This document shows, one piece after another, positions 1 through 7,411 of a stretch of 64,000 nucleotides of DNA. The stretch is from Nitratireductor alexandrii (lineage in GTDB: Bacteria; Pseudomonadota; Alphaproteobacteria; Rhizobiales; Rhizobiaceae): positions 558,001-622,000 of the forward strand of contig NZ_RBVY01000001.1 in assembly GCF_004000215.1 (NCBI RefSeq), in the 5' to 3' direction. Numbering within the stretch: the stretch's first letter is position 1; every line of letters begins with the position of its first letter. The notes beneath the pieces are model-generated. The model searched no databases. It worked only from the letters and a program-made list of their open reading frames with translations, and was not told where the DNA came from. Both the position numbers and the translations under genes were made by a program.

Positions 1-680
1 TCTCGCTCGGCGCCGGCGAGGTCGTCGCGATCACCGGCCTGGTCGGCGTCGGCAAGACCGCGCTGGCGGAAACTCTGTTTGCGATCCGCAAACCGCTGGG
101 CGGCGCCATGTATCTGGGCGGGCGTGTCTACGCGCCCGCCAATCCCGGCCGCGCCATCGACGCCGGTGTCTTCCTGGTCGCCAAGGATCGCTCTTCGAGC
201 GGCCTGGTGCCGGATTTCAACATCTACGAAAACATCAGCCTGCCCTTCCTGCAACGCCTGTCGCGGCTCGGCGTGTCCCGCCGGCGGGGCGAGCGCCATG
301 CGGCGCGCGCGCAGATTGCCGAGCTCGGCATCGTGTGCCGCTCCGAGCGCGACGACATCGCGACCCTTTCGGGCGGCAATCAGCAGAAGGTGACGGTCGG
401 GCGCTGGCTCTCCCAGCCCTGCCGGATATTGATCCTCGACGAGCCGTTCCAGGGCGTCGACATCGCCGCGCGGCGCGACATTGCCGCGAAGCTGCGCGCC
501 GGGGCGGATGGCCGCGCCACCCTGCTGTTCCTGACCGAGCTGGACGAGGCGATGGAGACGGCCGACCGTATCCTGGTGATGTCCGAGCACACGCTGATCG
601 GCGAGCACCGCAACCAGGACATCGATCTGGACCGGTTGCTGGCCGAGGTCGCGGGCCGCGACGTGCGCGGCGCGGCATGA
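1..680 (+). CDS. Sugar-type ABC importer ATP-binding protein (5' end outside window)
   Basis: This is the C-terminal ABC cassette of a carbohydrate importer ATPase of the RbsA/MglA type; it energises uptake by the permease that follows. The reading frame is open from the left edge. A Walker A motif (GLVGVGKT) lies near position 40, the signature LSGGNQQK near 370 and Walker B ILILDEP near 430. RbsA-type proteins carry two cassettes, and LSGGNQQK is typical of the second, so roughly the first half of the gene is probably missing. The stop overlaps the permease start as ATGA, indicating translational coupling. The transported sugar cannot be read from the sequence. Confidence 0.9.
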   Translation, partial: SLGAGEVVAITGLVGVGKTALAETLFAIRKPLGGAMYLGGRVYAPANPGRAIDAGVFLVAKDRSSSGLVPDFNIYENISLPFLQRLSRLGVSRRRGERHAARAQIAELGIVCRSERDDIATLSGGNQQKVTVGRWLSQPCRILILDEPFQGVDIAARRDIAAKLRAGADGRATLLFLTELDEAMETADRILVMSEHTLIGEHRNQDIDLDRLLAEVAGRDVRGAA

Positions 681-1762
681 CGGATCCGGGAGAACGCACG
701 GCGATGGATGCAAGAGCGCCCGAAACCCATCGTGCCGAGGCGGCGCCCGAGCCGCCGCGCCGGCGCGCGAGCGCCCGTGAGATCGCGATCCGCTACGGTT
801 TCATCGCGCTGCTTGTCGGGCTGGTGGTTTTCTTTTCCGCCTTCACCCGCGGTTTCGCCTCGCCGCAGGCGGCCGTCTTCATCCTGCAATCGGTCTCTAT
901 CACCGGCATTCTGGCGCTCGGCGTGACCGCGACCCTGGTGGTCGGCGGCTTCGACCTGTCGATCGGCTCGATCGCCACCAGTTCGATGATGGCGGCGGCC
1001 TATGTGATGGTGGTGCTGGAACAGGACGCCATGACGGCCGTACTTGCCTGTCTCGCCATCGGCGCCCTGGTCGGCTTCGTCAACGGCCTGATCATCTGCT
1101 ATATGCGCGTGCCCGATCTGCTCGCCACGCTCGGCATGATGTTCCTTTTGATCGGTCTCCAGCGCATCCCCACCGAAGGCCGTTCGATCGCCGCCGGCAT
1201 GACCCTGCCCGATGGCTCGACCGCCGGCGGCCAGTTCAGTCAGGCCTTTCTCGCGCTCGGCCGGCACCGCTTCGACCTTGTCATCCCCAACCTGGTGCCG
1301 TCCTCGGTCGTGGTGCTGGTCGTGCTGGCGGTGCTGATCTGGTTTTTCCTCGAATACACCCGCTTCGGCCGCATGATGTATGCCGTCGGCTCGAACGCCC
1401 GCGCGGCCGAGTTCGCCGGCGCGCCGGTCAAGGCCTACAAGATCTGGGCCTATGTGATCTCCGGCGTCTTCGCCTCGATCGGCGGCATTTTGCTGGCCGC
1501 GCGGCTCGGCCGCGGCGATATCGCGTCGGGCAACAATCTCCTGCTCGATTCGGTCGCCGCCGCCCTGATCGGCTTCGCGGTGCTGGGGGCTGCCAAGCCC
1601 AACGCTTTCGGCACGGCGATCGGCGCGCTGTTCGTCGGCGTGCTGCTGCAGGGCCTGACGATGATGAACGTGCCTTATTACACCCAGGATTTCATCAAGG
1701 GCGCGGTGCTTGTCATTGCGCTGATGTTCACATTCGCGCTGTCGGGCCGGGCGGCTCGCTAG
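677..1762 (+). CDS. Sugar-type ABC transporter permease (RbsC family)
   Basis: Inner-membrane permease of 361 residues for the same importer. After a charged, proline- and arginine-rich cytoplasmic N-terminus of about 35 residues come roughly eight to ten hydrophobic segments, and the conserved core patterns of the family are visible (GGFDLSIGS near residue 95; AVGSNARAAEFAGAPV near 235). The chosen ATG overlaps the ATPase stop by four bases. Another ATG nine codons downstream is possible. It forms one operon with the flanking ATPase and binding protein. Substrate is unknown beyond a likely pentose, hexose or related polyol. Confidence 0.9.
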   Translation: MTDPGERTAMDARAPETHRAEAAPEPPRRRASAREIAIRYGFIALLVGLVVFFSAFTRGFASPQAAVFILQSVSITGILALGVTATLVVGGFDLSIGSIATSSMMAAAYVMVVLEQDAMTAVLACLAIGALVGFVNGLIICYMRVPDLLATLGMMFLLIGLQRIPTEGRSIAAGMTLPDGSTAGGQFSQAFLALGRHRFDLVIPNLVPSSVVVLVVLAVLIWFFLEYTRFGRMMYAVGSNARAAEFAGAPVKAYKIWAYVISGVFASIGGILLAARLGRGDIASGNNLLLDSVAAALIGFAVLGAAKPNAFGTAIGALFVGVLLQGLTMMNVPYYTQDFIKGAVLVIALMFTFALSGRAAR

Positions 1763-1794
1763 CCGATCAGAAAAATGTCAGTGGAGGAAAGACC

Positions 1795-2841
1795 ATGAAA
1801 ATGACCCGAAGATCATTCGCCCGGTTTGCCGGTGGCCTCGTCGGCGCGGCCCTGCTCGCGCCGGCGCCGGCCTTCGCCCAGGACAAGCCCGCCCCGTTCG
1901 ACAATCCCGGCGAGGTGCAGATCGCGCTGGTGCGCTATTTGTCGACCGGCGACTTCTTCCAGGCCTATCTCTCCGGCGTGGAGGCCCAGGCCAAGGCGCT
2001 CGGCGTGGAGCTGCGCGTCTTCGACAGCCGCCAGGACGCCGCCCTGCAGGCCGACATGGTCGATCAGGCGATCGCGCTCGGCGTCGACGGCATCGTCATC
2101 CAGCACGGCCTGACCGAATCGATGAAGGAGGCCGCCCAGCGCGCCGTCGATGCCGGCATCAAGGTGGTCGCCTTCGACGTCAATGTCGAGAACGAGGCGA
2201 TCCCGCAGATCGAGCAGTCCGACCGCGACCTGGCGCGGCTGGCTTTGGAGCAGGCGATCAGCGACAATGGCGAGAGCTGGAAGGCGACCTATGTCTACGT
2301 GCCCGGCATCGCGCCGCTCGACCGCCGCGACGAGACCTGGGTCCAGTTCAAGGAAAAATATCCCGGCATCGAGGAACTCGCCCAGTTCGGCACGCTCGAC
2401 AATCCGATCGCCAATTCGGTCGCCAACCAGGCCCGCTCCGTCCTGTCGGCCAATCCCGACGTCCAGGTCGTGTTCGCGCCCTATGACGAATTCGCCAAGG
2501 GGGTGAAGATCGCCGTCGACGAGGCCGGCATGGCCGAAAACGTCAAGATCTACTCGGCCGACATCTCCACCGCCGACATCGCCGCCATGCGCGAGCCGGG
2601 CAGCGCCTGGGCGGCCACTGCCGCCACCAACCCCGCCGTTGTCGGTCAGGTTTCGGTGCGGGCGCTCGCGATGCTCCTGGCCGGCGAGGATCCCGGCCGC
2701 AGCGTCATCGTGCCGCCGACGCTGATCACCCAGAAGCAACTCAACGACGCCGACATCAAGAACATGGAGGAATTGTCGCAAAAACTGCCGCAATTCGCCC
2801 ATGCCGACGTGGCGGTGCCGGCCTGGATGCCGCTGCCCTGA
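1795..2841 (+). CDS. Periplasmic sugar-binding protein of ABC transporter (RbsB-like)
   Basis: Substrate-binding component of 348 residues. The N-terminus (TRRSFARFAGG followed by a hydrophobic stretch and an AFA cleavage site near residue 28) looks like a Tat or Sec signal peptide. The mature part has the type I periplasmic binding fold, with repeated patterns such as ALGVDGIVIQHG and AGIKVVAFDVN that are usual in RbsB-like proteins. A GGAGGAAAG ribosome binding site precedes the ATG by six bases. It is the last gene of the importer operon and converges on the sorC-type regulator gene, which probably controls it. Confidence 0.9.
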   Translation: MKMTRRSFARFAGGLVGAALLAPAPAFAQDKPAPFDNPGEVQIALVRYLSTGDFFQAYLSGVEAQAKALGVELRVFDSRQDAALQADMVDQAIALGVDGIVIQHGLTESMKEAAQRAVDAGIKVVAFDVNVENEAIPQIEQSDRDLARLALEQAISDNGESWKATYVYVPGIAPLDRRDETWVQFKEKYPGIEELAQFGTLDNPIANSVANQARSVLSANPDVQVVFAPYDEFAKGVKIAVDEAGMAENVKIYSADISTADIAAMREPGSAWAATAATNPAVVGQVSVRALAMLLAGEDPGRSVIVPPTLITQKQLNDADIKNMEELSQKLPQFAHADVAVPAWMPLP

Positions 2842-2867
2842 GGGCGGCGGACGCGCGGCGGAGCAGG

Positions 2868-2888
2868 GGGCGGCCGGCGCGGCCGCCC
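2868..2888. terminator. GC hairpin between convergent genes
   Basis: An 8-bp perfect stem (GGGCGGCC/GGCCGCCC) with a 5-base loop lies between the end of the binding-protein gene and the end of the convergent regulator gene. Only a short TTT follows on the plus strand, so it is a weak intrinsic terminator at best. Confidence 0.45.
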
Positions 2889-2897
2889 TTTACTGCA

Positions 2898-3875
2898 TCA
2901 GGGTTTGGCCGCTGCCGGCCCGCCGGTACCCGCCTCGATATGCTCCAGCAGGCGTTCGCCGATCGCCGCACTCGCCACCAGATGGGTGCAGAACCCGCCG
3001 GCGAAGGCGGCCAGCAAGGGCGCGACCTTGGCTTCCTCCTGCGCGACCACCAGCCGTTTGGGAATGGCTCGGATCGAGGCGAGGTCGGCCGAGATCACCC
3101 GGCGGTTGTAGTCGCAGGAGAGCAGCGCGCCGTCGGCGGCGATCATCTGGCCGGCGATCACGCCGCGCGCGCCGTTGCGCTTGAGCGCGCTCAACTCGTC
3201 GAGTGTGAGGGCGCCGCATTTGATGACATGGCTGTCGGCGTCGAGCGAGCCGACGGAAAACAGCGCCAGGTCGCAGGCGTCGATACTGTCGAGCTGTTCG
3301 CGGATTACCGGTTCGGCGCGCAGTTCGCGGGCCAGGCGATCCGAACTCAGCACCAGCGGCGCGTAGAAATTGAGCCCCTTGGCATTGACGCGCCGGGCGA
3401 TCTCCATCGTGCACTGGTCGGGCCGATAGGAATAGGGCGCGCCGAGATTGCCGCAAAGCTGCACCACCGTCACGCCCTCGAAGTCGGCATACGACATGGC
3501 GTCGGCCATGGCGTAGACCGTGCGGCCCCAGGCCACGCCGACCCGCTCGCCATTGCCGATCATCTCCAAAAACACGTTCGCGGCCAGTGTGGGCACTTCG
3601 CCGGCCGGGTCGGCCGTCAGCCCCTCGCGGCCGACGATCCACACCGCTTCGAGCCCGAACGCGTCCTCGATGCGTCGCGCCGTCACGTCCTGGCGGAACA
3701 GATGGGTCGATGTCGAGATGTTGACGATCCCGTTCTCGCGCGCCTTGCGCAGATATAGCGCGACCGAGGCGCGCGAAATCTCGAGCCGGCGGGCGACCTC
3801 GTCCTGGCGCAGCCCATGGGTGTAGTAGAGCCAGGCGGCCTTGTGTATGATCTGGTCGGTCGCGCGGACGGCCAT
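2898..3875 (-). CDS. SorC/DeoR-type sugar-responsive transcriptional regulator
   Basis: A 325-residue DNA-binding regulator. Residues 1-60 hold a helix-turn-helix (GLRQDEVARRLEISRASV) and the remainder matches the SorC sugar-binding domain, which has a NagB/RpiA-like fold and senses phosphorylated sugars. It lies tail to tail with the ABC importer genes, so the obvious inference is local control of sugar uptake. A perfect 24-bp palindrome starts 30 bp upstream of the start codon, suggesting autoregulation. AAGGAGCTTGC lies just before the ATG. Its ligand is unknown. Confidence 0.88.
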   Translation of the reverse strand: MAVRATDQIIHKAAWLYYTHGLRQDEVARRLEISRASVALYLRKARENGIVNISTSTHLFRQDVTARRIEDAFGLEAVWIVGREGLTADPAGEVPTLAANVFLEMIGNGERVGVAWGRTVYAMADAMSYADFEGVTVVQLCGNLGAPYSYRPDQCTMEIARRVNAKGLNFYAPLVLSSDRLARELRAEPVIREQLDSIDACDLALFSVGSLDADSHVIKCGALTLDELSALKRNGARGVIAGQMIAADGALLSCDYNRRVISADLASIRAIPKRLVVAQEEAKVAPLLAAFAGGFCTHLVASAAIGERLLEHIEAGTGGPAAAKP

Positions 3876-3904
3876 GCAAGCTCCTTAATTTCGACAATAG
3901 TCAT

Positions 3905-3928
3905 CATGATTGACAATTGTCAATCATG
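3905..3928. promoter_or_regulatory. Perfect 24-bp palindrome, likely SorC operator
   Basis: The sequence reads CATGATTGACAA followed by its exact reverse complement, centred between 3916 and 3917. It lies between the SorC-type regulator gene and the ArsC-like gene. SorC-family proteins bind palindromes in their own promoters, so this is the best candidate operator; binding itself is inferred. Confidence 0.7.
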
Positions 3929-4049
3929 CCCGGTCACGCCGGTCGGTTGTCCTGCGCCGGACGATGGCTGCGCCGGGGAGCGGCTTGACGGCGCCTGCCG
4001 GCCCGACAGGATGGTCGGTATTGATTCTCGAAACGACGGAACCGGTTCC

Positions 4050-4403
4050 TTGGCGATCACGATTTACGGCATCAAGACCTGCGACACGATGAAGAAGGCG
4101 CGCGCCTGGCTCGACGGGCGCGGGCTGGAACACCGCTTTCACGATTACCGCGTCGATGGCTTGGAAGCGGCCGCCCTGCGCGGCTGGATCGACCAGCTGG
4201 GCTGGCAGGCGCTTTTGAACAAGGCGAGCGCGACCTTTCGCGCCCTTCCCGACGCCGACAAGGCCGACCTTGACCAAGCCGGCGCCGAGGCGTTGATGCG
4301 CGCCGAGCCGACCATGATCAAGCGGCCGGTGCTCGATGTCGACGGCAGGCTGGTGGTCGGCTTCAAGCCGGCGATCTACGAGGAGGTTTTCGCTTCCGCG
4401 TGA
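4050..4403 (+). CDS. ArsC/Spx-family protein (YffB-like)
   Basis: A 117-residue thioredoxin-fold protein of the arsenate reductase-like family. The N-terminus has the typical YGIKTCDTMKKA pattern with a single active-site cysteine at about residue 11, and the C-terminus carries MIKRPVL, the conserved cis-proline region. These proteins are usually annotated as Spx/MgsR or ArsC-related; a true arsenate reductase role is not shown. A TTG start is chosen because it gives the normal family length; an in-frame ATG at 4011 would add 13 residues. Its 3' end overlaps the convergent LysR gene by 28 bp. Confidence 0.8.
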   Translation: MAITIYGIKTCDTMKKARAWLDGRGLEHRFHDYRVDGLEAAALRGWIDQLGWQALLNKASATFRALPDADKADLDQAGAEALMRAEPTMIKRPVLDVDGRLVVGFKPAIYEEVFASA

Positions 4404-5335
4404 GGCGATGCCGCCGGTCGGCCAGTCCGTCCGGCAGCGTTTTGCCCGTCCTCGCCGTCGCGCGCGATTTCTTCCAGGATCCAGCGCTTGAACGCCCGCA
4501 CCTTGGGCGCTTCGGTCTGTGTGGCCTCGGTGCACAGCCAATAGCCCAGCCCGCTCGGTGCGCGCGTGTCGAACGGGGCCACCAGCCGTCCGTCCGCGAC
4601 CGCCTCCCCGGCCAGCAATTGCCAGGCCAGCATCACGCCGTGGCCGCAGATGGCGCCGTCGAGACAAAGCAGCGGATCGCGGAAATGCACGCCCGGCTTC
4701 AGCGCGACCGGGGCGACGCCGGCGGCGGCGAACCAGTCGTTCCAGCCGAAAAGGGCCGCCTCGTCGGTGATCTTGGTCGCCTCGGCGAGGTCGGCGATCG
4801 TCGTCAGCCGCTTGGCGAGCGCCGGCGCGCAAACGGGGAAAATCTCCTGTGTAAACAGCAATGCGGCGCGGGTGCCGGGCCAGTCGCCGCCGCCCAGCCT
4901 GATCGCGACGTCGACATCGGAGTTGGCGAGGTCGGCGAGCCTTGTCGAGGTGTCGATGCGCACCAGAATGTCGGGATGGCGGGCAAACATCCGGCCGAGC
5001 CTCGGGATCAGCCATTTCGAGGCGAACACCGGCGCCACCGAGACCAGCAGCGTGCATTGGTCCTGCCGGCGCAGCCATTCGACCGCGCCTGTCAGCTCGG
5101 AAAACCCCGCGCCCAGCCGTTCGAAGAAGGCGTCGGCCTGCCCGTTCGGCTCCATCCCGCGGCCGGTGCGCGCAAACAAGGTCTTGCCGAGTTGCTTTTC
5201 GGTGCGGTTGACCTGCTGGCTGACGGCGCTTGCCGACACGCCGAGTTCCTGGGCCGCGGCCTGCAGGCTGCCGGTGCGCGCCACCGCCTCGACCGCGCGC
5301 AGTCCGCTGAGGTGGATACTGTTCAGCGCTCGCAT
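4376..5335 (-). CDS. LysR-family transcriptional regulator (GcvA-like)
   Basis: A 319-residue regulator with an N-terminal winged helix-turn-helix (residues 5-65, SLQAAAQELGVSASAVSQQ) and a C-terminal substrate-binding domain. The region SVAPVFASKWLIPRLGRF-like and the DVAIRLGGGDWPG pattern place it near the GcvA/AmpR group. It is divergent from a small gene at 5428 and its stop lies inside the end of the ArsC-like gene. The target genes cannot be told; a divergent neighbour is the usual candidate. Confidence 0.88.
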   Translation of the reverse strand: MRALNSIHLSGLRAVEAVARTGSLQAAAQELGVSASAVSQQVNRTEKQLGKTLFARTGRGMEPNGQADAFFERLGAGFSELTGAVEWLRRQDQCTLLVSVAPVFASKWLIPRLGRMFARHPDILVRIDTSTRLADLANSDVDVAIRLGGGDWPGTRAALLFTQEIFPVCAPALAKRLTTIADLAEATKITDEAALFGWNDWFAAAGVAPVALKPGVHFRDPLLCLDGAICGHGVMLAWQLLAGEAVADGRLVAPFDTRAPSGLGYWLCTEATQTEAPKVRAFKRWILEEIARDGEDGQNAAGRTGRPAASPHAEAKTSS

Positions 5336-5427
5336 GAAGTTTTTCTAAATGCTTGTCGTTGTGTTCTTGATCGATTGGTCCCGTGGGACGGCGTATTATC
5401 GCGCCCGTTCGATCGAGGATGCAAGTC

Positions 5428-5595
5428 ATGTTGAAGATCAGCTTAATATCCAGCCGGTTCTGGCCTCCCGGCCGTTTCGCCGGCGAAACGCCCGAGCGGG
5501 ATCGCGAGCGCTGGCGGCGCGATCCGCTCTCGCACCCCTCGCTGCGCTGTCTGTCGCAGCGCGAACTGGGCGATCTGCCCTTTCCCTGGCGGTAG
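5428..5595 (+). CDS. Small conserved-looking protein (55 aa), function unknown
   Basis: A 55-codon reading frame starting at ATG, running divergently from the LysR gene and ending just before the convergent DUF899 gene. The C-terminal half, with DPLSHPSLRCLSQREL and then GDLPFP, resembles short proteins I have seen in other Hyphomicrobiales, where such arginine-rich small proteins are stress- or regulator-linked. No signal peptide or membrane segment is visible. Its position suggests it could be a LysR target. It could still be a chance frame. Confidence 0.5.
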   Translation: MLKISLISSRFWPPGRFAGETPERDRERWRRDPLSHPSLRCLSQRELGDLPFPWR

Positions 5596-5628
5596 CCGAA
5601 ATCGCTCCGCGCGGTTGCCGTCGGGCCA

Positions 5629-6324
5629 TCAGCCCGTGGCGTAGAGGTCGTGCAGTTTCACCCAGGCCATCGTGTCGCCCGCCCCGTCTTCCTGGCGGCC
5701 GAGCGGCGTCAGGTCGAGCAGCGCGTAGGTCGCGTTGAACGGTTCTATTCCGCGTCCGTAGGTCGAATAGGTGTGATAGACCGTTTCGCCGTCGCGGATG
5801 AAGGCGCTCAGGCCGGGCAGTTCCGGCGCCGCGAAGCGTTTCGGCGCGTAATTATAGGTGCCGCCCGCGTCGTCGGGGCGGAACGAGACCCCGAAATCGA
5901 AATTGAAGTCCGATCCCTGCGAGGACGCCCAGGGAAACGACCAGCCCATACGCCGGCGAAAGCCGAGCAGGGTGGCAAGCGGTGCGCGTGACACGGCCGT
6001 GAAACGTGTGTCGCGCTGCCTGAGATGCGCCGCGCTGCCATGAAAACTGTCGGCCCAGAACGAGCAGCTCTTGCAGCCGACCTCCCAGTCGGGCGCGAAC
6101 ATGAAATGGTAGACCAGCAATTGCGCGCAGCCGTCGAACAGCTCCACCAGGGTTCTGGCACCGTCCTCGGTCTCGAAACGATACTCCTTGTCGATGCGGA
6201 CCCAGGGCAGGGCGCGCCGTTGCCGGCAAAGCGCATCGCGTTCCCGCGTCAGCGCCTTTTCGCGTTCGAGAAGCGTCTTGCGGGCGGAAAGCCATTCCGC
6301 GCGGCTTGCGATCGGGTGGTCCAT
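5629..6324 (-). CDS. DUF899 thioredoxin-like family protein
   Basis: A 231-residue protein of the DUF899 family (thioredoxin-like fold). Residues 1-60 form a charged helical region (EREKALTRERDALCRQRRALPW), followed by a core with the family pattern GCKSCSFWAD near residue 90 and SSQGSDFNFDFGV near 150. The start follows GGGGAGAG by seven bases. It is the last gene of a three-gene operon with an ArsR repressor and an SRPBCC protein. The biochemical activity of the family is not established to my knowledge; a redox or detoxification role is an inference from the fold. Confidence 0.85.
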   Translation of the reverse strand: MDHPIASRAEWLSARKTLLEREKALTRERDALCRQRRALPWVRIDKEYRFETEDGARTLVELFDGCAQLLVYHFMFAPDWEVGCKSCSFWADSFHGSAAHLRQRDTRFTAVSRAPLATLLGFRRRMGWSFPWASSQGSDFNFDFGVSFRPDDAGGTYNYAPKRFAAPELPGLSAFIRDGETVYHTYSTYGRGIEPFNATYALLDLTPLGRQEDGAGDTMAWVKLHDLYATG

Positions 6325-6352
6325 CGCACTCTCCCCTGGCTTGGTGTCGGGC

Positions 6353-6796
6353 TCAGCCAAACAACCGTTCCAGGTCGTTGAAGCTCGAGTTCCAGCCCAT
6401 CCGGTGGTTGTCGCGGTCGTCCGTGGTCGCAAAACGCCGCTGGGTAAGCCGCATCCGCGTTCCCTGCGGCGCGGGGTCGAAGCTTACCTCCACCACCGTC
6501 TCGTCTCCGCGCGTACCGTCGTCCCGGGTCCAGGCCCAGGTGAAGACCAGCAGGCGCGGGCGCTCTATCGTCCGGTAGATGCCCGAGACGACCCGGTCGC
6601 CGCCGGGCGTGCGCATCGTCGTCGACCAATGGCCGCCCTCCTGCACGTCGAGCGCGACCTGCGGGGTCGTGACCCCTTCGGGGCCCCACCAGGAGACCAG
6701 GACCGCCGGATCGACCCAGGCGTCGAACACCGCGTCCGGCGCGGCGGCGATCAGGCGTTCGATCTCGAGCACGCGCGCGTCACTCGTCTTTCGCAT
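6353..6796 (-). CDS. SRPBCC/AHSA1-domain protein
   Basis: A 147-residue protein of the START-like AHSA1 superfamily, with the characteristic pattern [15 protein letters not shown]...WWGPEGV near the N-terminus and [11 protein letters not shown] near the end. Members bind hydrophobic ligands and are very often encoded directly after an ArsR repressor, as here: the start codon overlaps the ArsR gene end by 17 bases and has GAGGAG upstream. Function in this strain is not visible beyond membership of the ArsR-linked operon. Confidence 0.88.
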   Translation of the reverse strand: MRKTSDARVLEIERLIAAAPDAVFDAWVDPAVLVSWWGPEGVTTPQVALDVQEGGHWSTTMRTPGGDRVVSGIYRTIERPRLLVFTWAWTRDDGTRGDETVVEVSFDPAPQGTRMRLTQRRFATTDDRDNHRMGWNSSFNDLERLFG

Positions 6797-7115
6797 CGCG
6801 CCGCTCCTCCTGCGCAAGAATCCTTTCCAGCCGGTCGAACGAGCCGTTCCAGAATTCGCGGCTCTTTTCCAGCCAGTCCTCCATCTGTGCGAACCCTTCC
6901 GGTCGCGCCCGGAACACCCGGAATTGCCGCTCGACGCGCCGCTCGACGACCCCGGCCTCTTCCAGCACCTTCAAATGGCGCGAGATGGCCGGCTTGGAAA
7001 TCTCGAACGGCGCGGCGATTTCTCCGGCCGTCAGATCGCCGGTCCGAAGCAATCGCTCCACGATGGCGAGGCGGGTCGGGTCTGCCAGCGCCCCGAACAC
7101 GGCATGAATACCCAT
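6780..7115 (-). CDS. ArsR-family transcriptional repressor
   Basis: A 111-residue winged-helix regulator covering a full ArsR domain: [14 protein letters not shown], then the recognition helix region [20 protein letters not shown]. The metal-binding cysteine motif of classical ArsR/SmtB proteins is absent, which fits the non-metal subgroup that controls SRPBCC genes. The ATG at 7115 is preceded by AAGGAG at a good distance; an upstream ATG at 7145 lacks one. First gene of the operon, so probably autoregulated. Confidence 0.88.
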   Translation of the reverse strand: MGIHAVFGALADPTRLAIVERLLRTGDLTAGEIAAPFEISKPAISRHLKVLEEAGVVERRVERQFRVFRARPEGFAQMEDWLEKSREFWNGSFDRLERILAQEERRDAKDE

Positions 7116-7253
7116 CGGTGCTCCTTCTTTATTTAACAAAAACATGAAATAAAGTCGACGTCAATCCCCGCCGCTCGCACGGCAAATGAGCCGCAAACGC
7201 GCCCAGATGCGGCTGCGGGCGCTGGATAGGCTTTGGACAAGTTCGTGACGCCT

Positions 7254-7282
7254 TTGAAACATCGCGCGTTCTCCGGCTATGG
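7254..7282 (+). promoter_or_regulatory. Putative sigma-70 promoter of the BCCT transporter gene
   Basis: TTGAAA at 7254-7259 and CTATGG at 7277-7282 are separated by exactly 17 bp, like the alphaproteobacterial housekeeping consensus. The transcript would have a leader of about 120 bases before the BCCT start codon. Confidence 0.5.
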
Positions 7283-7411
7283 TGGAGTTTCGCCCTTGTC
7301 GGGCCGGCTGCGTCCCTCGACGCGACCCAAGTCGGGAATGCCGGCGGTCCGCAAACAAAAGATCCCGTGCCCGCCAAGCGGCGATGCGGGACGGACAAGA
7401 GGGAGGAATCA

